This document shows, piece after piece, positions 8,809-16,788 of a stretch of 64,000 bases of DNA. The DNA lies in NCBI GenBank assembly GCA_964555645.1, contig CAZKTA010000013.1, forward strand, positions 1-64,000, written 5' to 3'. The stretch is from DTLC01 sp964555645. GTDB lineage: Bacteria; Verrucomicrobiota; Verrucomicrobiia; Limisphaerales; DTLC01. A program made the translations under genes and the position numbers. A model generated the notes under the pieces. It saw nothing but the letters and a program-made list of their open reading frames with translations, was not told the origin of the DNA and made no database searches. How positions within the stretch are numbered: position 1 is the first letter of the stretch; each line of letters opens with the position of its first letter.

Positions 8809-10113
8809 ATGGGCGGAAAAATGCAATCGAATAGCAGAACAATGTCGGAACCGGAAAGAGTGTTTGACTTACGCGCACATGTGCCAACGACGGTTTTTGT
8901 CTGTGCAACTTTGTGCATGTTTTTTGTAGCTGGATGCAGTCGGAAGCCGACCGGCCCGCCGGTGGGTATGCTGCCCGAGGTTGGGGTTGTGACAGTTGCG
9001 CCTGAACATGTCGAGTTAACAACTGAACTGCCAGGTCGAACCGCACCATATTTGATTGCCGAAATCCGGCCGCAGGTCAGCGGCCTAATTGTGAAGCGAT
9101 TGTTCATTGAAGGCTCGGACGTACAGGCCGGTCAGGTGTTGTACAGGATTGACCCTGCGCCGTTCCAGGCTGCGTACGATAGTGCAGTTGCGGCGCTGGC
9201 GCGCGCTGAGGCGAATCTGCCGGCTGCCCGCGCACGAGCCGAGCGGTTCAAAAGTTTGCTGGCCGAAAAGGCCGTGAGTCAGCAGGCCTATGACGACGCT
9301 GTTGCGGCGTTGCAGCAGGCCGAGGCGGATGTGCAGTACTGGAAAGCATCTGTTGAGACTGCCCGCATCAATCTTGGCTACACGAAAATCACCGCCCCGA
9401 TCCCGGGCCGCATCGGCCGGTCGAGTGTAACCGAGGGCGCAATTGTCACTGCGTATCAGCCGGTTCCGCTGGCAACGATACAACAGCTTGACCCGATTTA
9501 CGTTGATGTGCCGCAATCCACAGCCGAGTTACTGCGACTGCAGAAACGGCTTGCTGCGGGCCAGCTTGCACACGACCCGGACCGACAAAATCTCGTGCGG
9601 CTCATATTAGAAGACGGCACGATTTACCCGCATGCGGGCACGTTCCAGTTCCGCGATGTGTCGGTGGACCCGACCACAGGTTCGGTGATATTGCGGATGG
9701 TTTTTCCGAACCCGAACTACGTGTTGCTGCCTGGCATGTTTGTGCGCGCTGTGATATATGAGGGGGCTATTGAGAAAGCGATTCTTGTGCCGCAACAAGC
9801 CGTGCAGCGCACGCCGCGGGGTGATCCGTATGTATTTGTTGTGGACAAGACCGGCATGGCACAGATGCGAATGCTCGTGGTTGACCGTGCAATCGGCGAC
9901 AAATGGCTTGTTACGGCCGGGCTTGAACCGGGTGACAACGTAATTGTCGAGGGGTTGTTGCGGGTGCGGCCCGGTGTGCCCGTTAAGGCTGCGCCGTTTG
10001 GCGGTGGGTCAGCGGCAGGTCTTGCCGTGGGCGCACAAGGCGCTGCGGCGGGCGGCGCTCAGAAAGCAGGGCTTGCCAAGCCGAGCCAGTCCCAAAGCGT
10101 GAGTTCTGACTGA
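8809..10113 (+). CDS. RND efflux periplasmic adaptor (AcrA/MexA type) lipoprotein
   Basis: Membrane fusion protein of a tripartite efflux pump, joining the inner-membrane pump to the outer-membrane channel. It has 434 residues. A hydrophobic signal ending in the lipobox FVAGC (Cys near residue 44) indicates a lipid anchor. It is followed by the beta-barrel/lipoyl segment (ELPGRTAPYLIAEIRPQVSG, VQAGQVLYRIDP), an alpha-hairpin rich in Ala and Glu, and the second lipoyl half (ITAPIPGRIGRSSVTEGA). The C-terminus is a Gly/Ala-rich tail. The pump gene starts 13 nt downstream, so the two are one operon. A start at Met5 is also possible. Substrate range cannot be read from the sequence. Confidence 0.93.
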   Translation: MGGKMQSNSRTMSEPERVFDLRAHVPTTVFVCATLCMFFVAGCSRKPTGPPVGMLPEVGVVTVAPEHVELTTELPGRTAPYLIAEIRPQVSGLIVKRLFIEGSDVQAGQVLYRIDPAPFQAAYDSAVAALARAEANLPAARARAERFKSLLAEKAVSQQAYDDAVAALQQAEADVQYWKASVETARINLGYTKITAPIPGRIGRSSVTEGAIVTAYQPVPLATIQQLDPIYVDVPQSTAELLRLQKRLAAGQLAHDPDRQNLVRLILEDGTIYPHAGTFQFRDVSVDPTTGSVILRMVFPNPNYVLLPGMFVRAVIYEGAIEKAILVPQQAVQRTPRGDPYVFVVDKTGMAQMRMLVVDRAIGDKWLVTAGLEPGDNVIVEGLLRVRPGVPVKAAPFGGGSAAGLAVGAQGAAAGGAQKAGLAKPSQSQSVSSD

Positions 10114-10126
10114 ACGGAGGAGTATT

Positions 10127-13100
10127 ATGCTTTCGCGGTTTTTCCTTAAACGGCCTGTTTTTGCCTGGGTCATCGCAATTGTGATGATGGTGCTGGGCGG
10201 GCTGGCGATTTATTTCCTGCCGATCGCGCAATATCCCAACATTGCGCCGCCTTCGATTCGTGTGAGTGCGTTTTATCCTGGTGCATCGGCTGAGACAGTC
10301 GAAAACAGCGTCACACAGATCATCGAGCAAAAAATGACTGGGTTGGACAGGCTGATCTACATGTCGGCCATAAGCGATTCTGCGGGTAGCTCGACGATTG
10401 AGTTGACGTTTGCGCCTGGCACAGACCCTGACGTTGCGTGGGCGAAGGTGCAAAACAAACTGCAGCTTGCAATGGCAAGCCTGCCCGAGGTCGTGCAACG
10501 CTCTGGTGTCACCGTCAGCAAGTCAACACGCAACTACCTGTTGATGGTCGGTCTGATTTCCGAAGACGAAAGCATGAGCGCAATTGACATCCGTGATTAC
10601 GCGCAGTCGAGTGTCGAGAAAGTACTGGCACGTGTACCTGGGGTGGGTGAAGTCGAAGTGTTCGGATTTCAGTATGCGATGCGCATCTGGCTTAACCCGG
10701 AGAAACTCACCAGCTACAGTTTGAACGTCGAGGACGTTATACGTGCATTGCAGGCGTACAATGTCGAGGTGTCGGCAGGTCAGTTTGGTGGTGCGCCGGC
10801 TTTACCCGGCCAGCGCCTGAACGTGAACATAATTGTGCAGAGCCTGCTCAAGACATCGGATGAATTTGCCGCTGTACCACTGCGTGTCAACCCCGATGGC
10901 TCGATTGTGCGGATTGCCGATGTTGGGCGTGTGGAGCTTGGCACGGATTTCTACGACATTGACGCCAGGTACAACGGTAAACCGACCGGCGCGCTTGCAA
11001 TCCGAATGGAACCGGGGGCAAATGCACTTCAAACAGCCAAACGCATTAAACAGCGCATGGCCGAGCTGAGCAGGTTTTTCCCGCCCGGGCTGAAAGTGGT
11101 GTATCCGTTTGACACCACGCCGTTTGTCAGAGTTGCTATACTGGAAGCCGTCAAAACACTTATTGAGGCGATTATCCTTGTGTTTTTTGTGATGTGGCTG
11201 TTTTTGGGTAGTGTCAGGGCAACGTTGATTCCCACAATTGCTGTGCCTGTTGTATTGCTTGGCACATTTGCAGTGCTGTGGCTGCTTGGGTTTTCGATCA
11301 ACATGCTGACCATGTTCGGCACGGTGCTGGCGATCGGGTTACTCGTTGATGATGCAATTGTTGTTGTTGAAAACGTAGAGCGGATCATGACCGAGGAAGG
11401 TCTTTCCCCTCGTGAGGCAACCGCAAAATCAATGGACCAGCTGACACCTGCATTGATTGGGATTGGGCTTGTGCTGGCAGCGGTGTTCGGGCCGATGGCG
11501 TTTTTTGCGGGCTCGACGGGTATTTTGTACCGGCAGTTCTCAGTCACAATTGGGGCGGCGATGTTGTTGTCGGTGTTGGTTGCGTTGATCCTGACGCCTG
11601 TGTTGTGCGCTTCGCTGCTTAAGCCTGTGGAGAAAGGGCATGGTTCGGCCGAGTACGCAATCTGGTTCCTGCGGCCGTTTTTTGTATGGTTCGAGAGGGT
11701 CTTTTCCAGCGTGCGCGACTATTCGGTAAAGCTTGTTGGGCAAACCTTGGTCAGGCGACTGCGTTACGCAATCATTTACCTTGTGATAGTTTGCGGTCTT
11801 GCTTTTTTGTTTTTGCGGTTGCCCACCAGTTATTTACCCGACGAAGACCAGGGCATTTTGTTTGCTCAGATAATCATGCCCACGGGCGCAACACTTGAAC
11901 AGACGCAGGGCATCGCAGATCAAATCCGGCAGTATTTCCTGGAGCACGAGAAAGACGCCGTTGAATCGTGTCTGACGGTTGCCGGCGTCGGTTTTTCAGG
12001 GCGCGCGCAAAACAACGGGATGGTGTTTGTGAAACTGAAGGACTGGGAGCTGCGCGACAAGGCAAGCCTGCGCGCAAAAGCGGTCGCAGGACGCGCTATG
12101 GGCGCTTTCTCGCAAATACGCAATGCAATTGTGTATGTGTTTCCGCCCCCACCAATCATTGAGCTTGGCACCGCGCGTGGTGTTGATTTCCAGTTGATGG
12201 ATCGTGGTGGGCTTGGGCATGCGGCCCTGATGGCTGCGCGAAACCAGTTTCTCGGCATGGCAATGCAGGATCCGCGTCTTGTGAATGTCAGGCCAAACGG
12301 TATGGAAGACGTGCCCGAGTACAGGGTTGATGTTGATTGGGAGAAAGCCGGTTCGATGGGTCTGCCCATCACCTCTATACACAACACGCTTGCGGCGGCT
12401 TTTGGGGGGTACTACGTCAACAACTTCATTCAGGGTGGCCGTGTCAAACGTGTGTATGTGCAGGCAGATGCGCCATATCGTATGTTACCGGGAGACCTTG
12501 AGAAACTTTATGTGCGTAACGCGGCCGGCAAGATGGTGCCGTTCTCGTCTTTTGCCCGCGGGTACTGGAGCTACGGTTCGCCCAGGCTGGAGCGTTACAA
12601 TGGGTTTCCATCGCTGAATATTCTTGGCGAGCCTGCTCCGGGTCGAAGCACTGGTGAGGCCATGCAGGCGATGGAAGAGATCGTTGCCAGGTTGCCGGCG
12701 GGTATCGGGTACGACTGGAGCGGTGTTTCGTATCAGGAACGAATGGCGCGTGCGCAAACTGCCCCGCTGTACGCATTTTCGATTCTGGTGATTTTCCTGT
12801 GTCTGGCGGCGCTATACGAGAGCTGGTCGATCCCGATCGCAGTGTTGCTTGTGCTGCCTTTGGGTGCAGTTGGTGGAGCACTGGCAACAACTCTGCGAGG
12901 GCTTTCGAACGACGTGTATTTCCAGATCGGGCTGTTGACTACGCTCGGGTTGACGACCAAAAACGCAATATTGATTGTTCAGTTCGCAAAAGCACAGTTC
13001 GAGCAGGGCAGCGACCTAATAAGCGCGACACTCGAGGGTACGCGCCTGCGGTTCAGGCCGATCGTGATGACGTCGTTTGCCTTTGGGTTCGGTGTTTTGC

Positions 13101-13300
13101 CACTTGTGCTTACGACTGGGGCTGGGGCAGGTGCAATGAATGCAATTGGCACGTGCGTTGTTGGAGGCATGGTAACCGGCACCGTGTTTGCGATTTTGTT
13201 CACGCCGCTGTTCTACGTGCTGATCCAAAAAACCTTCGGCAAAAAGCAGGCGTCCTCAAATTCAGTTGCGCCTCAGCATACTCAAACACCAGGTCAGTAA
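10127..13300 (+). CDS. RND multidrug efflux pump, HAE1 family (AcrB type)
   Basis: Inner-membrane proton-driven pump of 1,057 residues, normal for the AcrB family. TM1 near the N-terminus (FAWVIAIVMMVLGGLAIYFL) is followed by the porter-domain motif QYPNIAPPSIRVSAFYPGA. The proton-relay helix reads GLLVDDAIVVVENVER, with the two adjacent Asp residues intact. The second half repeats the fold and ends with FTPLFYVLIQ. The region matches HAE1 (drug or hydrophobe) pumps, not metal pumps. It sits between its adaptor and its outer-membrane channel. Its stop codon is 1 nt before the channel start codon, so translation is coupled. Gene order regulator-adaptor-pump-channel is textbook. Confidence 0.95.
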   Translation: MLSRFFLKRPVFAWVIAIVMMVLGGLAIYFLPIAQYPNIAPPSIRVSAFYPGASAETVENSVTQIIEQKMTGLDRLIYMSAISDSAGSSTIELTFAPGTDPDVAWAKVQNKLQLAMASLPEVVQRSGVTVSKSTRNYLLMVGLISEDESMSAIDIRDYAQSSVEKVLARVPGVGEVEVFGFQYAMRIWLNPEKLTSYSLNVEDVIRALQAYNVEVSAGQFGGAPALPGQRLNVNIIVQSLLKTSDEFAAVPLRVNPDGSIVRIADVGRVELGTDFYDIDARYNGKPTGALAIRMEPGANALQTAKRIKQRMAELSRFFPPGLKVVYPFDTTPFVRVAILEAVKTLIEAIILVFFVMWLFLGSVRATLIPTIAVPVVLLGTFAVLWLLGFSINMLTMFGTVLAIGLLVDDAIVVVENVERIMTEEGLSPREATAKSMDQLTPALIGIGLVLAAVFGPMAFFAGSTGILYRQFSVTIGAAMLLSVLVALILTPVLCASLLKPVEKGHGSAEYAIWFLRPFFVWFERVFSSVRDYSVKLVGQTLVRRLRYAIIYLVIVCGLAFLFLRLPTSYLPDEDQGILFAQIIMPTGATLEQTQGIADQIRQYFLEHEKDAVESCLTVAGVGFSGRAQNNGMVFVKLKDWELRDKASLRAKAVAGRAMGAFSQIRNAIVYVFPPPPIIELGTARGVDFQLMDRGGLGHAALMAARNQFLGMAMQDPRLVNVRPNGMEDVPEYRVDVDWEKAGSMGLPITSIHNTLAAAFGGYYVNNFIQGGRVKRVYVQADAPYRMLPGDLEKLYVRNAAGKMVPFSSFARGYWSYGSPRLERYNGFPSLNILGEPAPGRSTGEAMQAMEEIVARLPAGIGYDWSGVSYQERMARAQTAPLYAFSILVIFLCLAALYESWSIPIAVLLVLPLGAVGGALATTLRGLSNDVYFQIGLLTTLGLTTKNAILIVQFAKAQFEQGSDLISATLEGTRLRFRPIVMTSFAFGFGVLPLVLTTGAGAGAMNAIGTCVVGGMVTGTVFAILFTPLFYVLIQKTFGKKQASSNSVAPQHTQTPGQ

Positions 13301-13301
13301 C

Positions 13302-14786
13302 ATGAACAGGAACTTTTACATCTTGGTGTGCGTACTTGTGTGTGGAATGTTTTTAGCGGGCTGCACAATGGCCCCCAAATACACACGGCCAGCGGCACCT
13401 GTTCCGAGTCAGTGGCCAACGGGTTCGGCCTATACCCAAACAGATGTCAAACCGGGGACACCCGTTAGCCCCGAGTACGGCTGGCGCGAGTTTTTCACTG
13501 ATCCAAAATTGCAACGGGTCATTAGCTTGGCTTTAACAGACAACCGCGACCTGCGACTTGCAGCGCTGAATGTCGAGATGGCGCGCGCAATGTATGGCGT
13601 GCGCCGGGCCGAGTTGTTTCCATCTGCTTATGGCTCGGCCAGCGGCGTCAGACAACGCGCATCGGCGCAATTGCCGCGCATGCCCGGTCAGCCCCGCACA
13701 ACCGAACGGTACGATGTAAACCTCGGTATCGCTTCTTGGGAAATAGATTTCTTTGGGCGTATTCGAAGCCTCAAAGACGCTGCACTCCAGGAATACTTTG
13801 CTTCCGAGCATGCCCGGCGGGCTGCGCGACTTTCGATAATCTCCGCGGTAGCACAGGTTTACATGGCGTTGGCTGCAGACCGCGAGGCACTTGCACTGGC
13901 TCAGAGCACCTATGCGACCCAGAAGGCCGCCTTTGAACTTGTGCAACGCCAGTATGCTGCAGGGGTGGCAACCGAGCTTGATTTGCGCCAGGCTCAGATA
14001 CCGCTTGACACTGCAGTACGTGAAGTTGCGCGGTACACACAACTGGTTGCACAGGACGAAAATGCGTTGAATTTGTTGGTTGGGATGCCGGTGCCAGCGG
14101 AGCTGTTGCCGACAAATCTGGCGTCGATCACACCGCCGCCGGAGATCTCGGCTGGTCTTCCTTCTGATGTATTGTTGCAAAGGCCGGACGTCTTGCAGGC
14201 CGAGGCGATGCTGAAGGCCGCTTATGCAAACGTAGGCGCTGCACGCGCAGCGTTTTTCCCGCGTATATCGCTTACAACCGCTTTTGGCGCTGCTAGTGCC
14301 GAGTTGTCGAATCTGTTCAAGCACGGCTCTGATACTTGGAGCTATGGTGCGCAGGCACTTATGCCAATTTTTGACGCGCGGACGTGGTCGGGGTTGAAAG
14401 TCAGCAAGGTGCAACGGAAACTTGCACTTACCCAGTACGAGCGAACCATTCAGAATGCGTTCCGCGACGTTGCAGATGCGCTTGCCGCGCGGGGTACGAT
14501 TGATCAGCAAGTTGCAGCGCAACAATCGCTGGTGACCGCGCTTGCTGATGCGTACAGATTGGCCCAGGCACGGTTTGAGCGTGGCATAGACAGTTATTTG
14601 AACGTGTTGGATGCGCAGCGCGCGCTTTTTGCGGCGGAGCAGGGGCTTGTATCGCTGCGGCTTGCACAACTGGCAAGCCGGGTTCAATTGTATGCTGTGC
14701 TGGGTGGCGGTTGGCAGGTCGAGCATGGATATGAATTTGAAGCAACTGCGATGAAAGGTTCCAATTTGGATCAACAACGAGATTGA
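13302..14786 (+). CDS. Outer-membrane efflux channel lipoprotein (OprM/NodT family)
   Basis: TolC-like channel that completes the RND pump. About 494 residues, starting with a signal that ends in the lipobox LAGC, followed by TMAPKYTRPAAPVPSQWP, the usual mature N-terminus of NodT/OprM proteins. Two repeats of the outer-membrane-efflux domain are visible, each with an LRLAALNVEMARA-type helix and the VDLLQRPDV-like motif (here DVLLQRPDVLQAEAML). The C-terminal repeat has SYLNVLDAQRALFAAEQ. The frame opens earlier (13266) inside the pump gene, but MNRNFYILVC at 13302 gives the proper signal peptide. Last gene of the efflux operon. The 175 nt before the next gene show only a weak TTGCGT-ACGCAA hairpin (14837-14851). 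Confidence 0.93.
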   Translation: MNRNFYILVCVLVCGMFLAGCTMAPKYTRPAAPVPSQWPTGSAYTQTDVKPGTPVSPEYGWREFFTDPKLQRVISLALTDNRDLRLAALNVEMARAMYGVRRAELFPSAYGSASGVRQRASAQLPRMPGQPRTTERYDVNLGIASWEIDFFGRIRSLKDAALQEYFASEHARRAARLSIISAVAQVYMALAADREALALAQSTYATQKAAFELVQRQYAAGVATELDLRQAQIPLDTAVREVARYTQLVAQDENALNLLVGMPVPAELLPTNLASITPPPEISAGLPSDVLLQRPDVLQAEAMLKAAYANVGAARAAFFPRISLTTAFGAASAELSNLFKHGSDTWSYGAQALMPIFDARTWSGLKVSKVQRKLALTQYERTIQNAFRDVADALAARGTIDQQVAAQQSLVTALADAYRLAQARFERGIDSYLNVLDAQRALFAAEQGLVSLRLAQLASRVQLYAVLGGGWQVEHGYEFEATAMKGSNLDQQRD

Positions 14787-14961
14787 GGAAATGAGACACG
14801 ATGCACGCGTTTTTTTGAGCGTGGAAAAGAAGACGGTTGCGTTTGACGCAAAAACATTGCATGTTTTGCCGAGTTGTCCCGGAGCAAAGGGAAATTTTGA
14901 TCCGGGCGACGAAGAAAAAAACTGTTGCGTAGTATAGAAAAAAGGAAAGCATTAACAGCAA

Positions 14962-16374
14962 ATGAACACACAAATTACGCTTGGGGTAATAGTTGGGAAC
15001 CGCGGGTTTTTTCCGGATCACCTCTGTGATTCGGGTCGCAAAGCGATTCTCAAAACACTGGAAAAACTTGGCATCAGGGCTGTAACACTGCCAACAACTG
15101 CAACCAAGTTCGGCGCGGTCGAGAGCATGAGCGACGCCCAAAAATGCGCCGAGCTGTTTAAGCGCAACGCAGAGAAAATAGACGGCATTTTGGTTACGCT
15201 GCCGAATTTTGGCGACGAACGCGGTGTTGCAAATGCGATTCGGTGGTCAGGGTTGCGCGTGCCTGTGTTGGTTCATGCGTTTAACGATGACCCCAAGCGC
15301 ATGACGATCAACGACCGGCGTGACAGTTTCTGCGGCAAGATGTCTGTGTGCAACAACTTGCGCCAGTACGATATCCCGTTCACCCTGACGCGACTGCACA
15401 CCGACGAGCCGGACAGCAAGACGTTCATTCAAGACCTACAGGACTTTGCCGTCACGTGCCGGGTTGTGCGAGCGCTTAAGAATTTGCGTGTAGGCGCTAT
15501 TGGGGCTAGGCCGGCTGCTTTCAACACGGTGCGGTACAGTGAAAAACTCCTTGAAGAAGCCGGCATAAGCGTCGAGACGCTTGACCTATTTGAACTATTC
15601 GGGTGGGTGAACGCGCTCAAGGACACCGACAAGCGTGTGCAGGCAAAGCTCAAGGAAATCCAGGATTATGCCGCTACACGCGCCGTGCCTGGTCCAGCCC
15701 TGCTCAAGATGGCCAAATTCGGTGTTGCATTATCCGACTGGATGAAAAGCACCAAGGTTAATGCAACTGCAATCCAATGCTGGACGGCCATGGAAGAGTT
15801 CTTCGGTGTGGTACCCTGCACGCTCATGAGCATGATGAGTAACGTTGGCCTGTCGAGCGCATGTGAAGTTGACGTGACCGGCGCAGTAGCAATGTACGCA
15901 ATGGCACACGCAAGTGGTAAGCCAAGCGCGCTTGTTGACTGGAACAACAACTACGGCACCGAGCCTGACAAGGGCGTGATTTTCCACTGCTCGAACCTGC
16001 CAAAAGACCTCTTTGATTCAAAGCCGACAATGGATTATCAGGCCATTATTGCAGGCACTGTCGGCCAGCAAAACACATACGGAACAGTTGTAGGCCGCGT
16101 AAAGGCCACGCCGTTCACGTACTTGCGCCTGAGCACAGACGATCGGTATGGTTGTATTCGCGCCTACGTTGGCGAGGGCGAGATCACCAGGGACCCACTG
16201 GAGACATTCGGTGGATTTGGTGTGGTCAGGATACCGAACTTCCAAAAATTGTTGCGCTACATTTGCGAAAACGGGTTTGAGCATCACGTTGCGATCAACC
16301 CCTCCTGCATTGCGGCGGGTGTAGCTGAGGCGCTCGGCAAATACCTTGGCTGGGACGTGTACCTGCACGAGTGA
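14962..16374 (+). CDS. L-fucose/L-arabinose isomerase-family sugar isomerase
   Basis: A 470-residue member of the L-fucose isomerase-like family, which interconverts aldoses and ketoses using a divalent metal. The N-terminal Rossmann-like half contains GILVTLPNFGDERG and the loop IGARPAAFNTVRYSEKLLEE. The C-terminal half has ACEVDVTGAVAMYAM, where the Glu/Asp pair matches the metal-binding segment of these isomerases, then WNNNYG and a late histidine in FEHHVAINPS. The substrate cannot be fixed from sequence. The arabinose genes 26 kb away include araB and araD but no araA, so this protein may supply L-arabinose isomerase activity. It has no close operon partner here. Confidence 0.8.
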   Translation: MNTQITLGVIVGNRGFFPDHLCDSGRKAILKTLEKLGIRAVTLPTTATKFGAVESMSDAQKCAELFKRNAEKIDGILVTLPNFGDERGVANAIRWSGLRVPVLVHAFNDDPKRMTINDRRDSFCGKMSVCNNLRQYDIPFTLTRLHTDEPDSKTFIQDLQDFAVTCRVVRALKNLRVGAIGARPAAFNTVRYSEKLLEEAGISVETLDLFELFGWVNALKDTDKRVQAKLKEIQDYAATRAVPGPALLKMAKFGVALSDWMKSTKVNATAIQCWTAMEEFFGVVPCTLMSMMSNVGLSSACEVDVTGAVAMYAMAHASGKPSALVDWNNNYGTEPDKGVIFHCSNLPKDLFDSKPTMDYQAIIAGTVGQQNTYGTVVGRVKATPFTYLRLSTDDRYGCIRAYVGEGEITRDPLETFGGFGVVRIPNFQKLLRYICENGFEHHVAINPSCIAAGVAEALGKYLGWDVYLHE

Positions 16375-16788
16375 CTTTTGTCGGCACTGTGTCATATGAT
16401 TCTGCGCCGTGCGCGCAGGCGTCTGAGCTCGGGTGCCCAACGTCCACGTGCCGGCCTGGTCGTGGTCAGCTTCATCGCGTTGCCAAAGGAGAGCACGTTT
16501 AGTACGCAAGCGGGCGGAGCCGCCGGCCCGCCAGCCGCGTCTAGCATGCCTGTTTGGTTAAATTGCCCGACATGCCGGCGGAACAAAAGATTTGATATAG
16601 GTGGGTTGGGGGTGTGAAGTCTCTCAAAGCCGCTTCATGGGAATAGGCGCGCACCCGGGTTTTTTGCTGAGTCGCGGTTTGCTTGCGTGTTGATTTGCGG
16701 TGCGTCCGCAGTAAAATGTGACGCGACTGTGGTCGCGGTGCTATTTAATGTGGTGCGCAGCAGAAGCCGAATTTTGCGCTGAACACGC
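16375..16788. other. Intergenic region, no gene seen
   Basis: About 410 nt without a supportable gene. A GC-rich stretch at 16510-16545 contains short self-complementary runs (GGCGG and CCGCC separated by 2 nt) but no clear terminator with a T-tract. The leader of the following SGNH/TPR gene begins here. Confidence 0.4.

Noticed and set aside
13533..14777. Long minus-strand open frame (414 codons) inside the outer-membrane channel gene
   Set aside because: It is antisense to a clear NodT/OprM protein and its translation has no domain; a codon-bias shadow.
14837..14851. TTGCGT-TTG-ACGCAA hairpin after the efflux operon
   Set aside because: The stem is only 6 bp with a 3-nt loop and no T-run, too weak to call a terminator.
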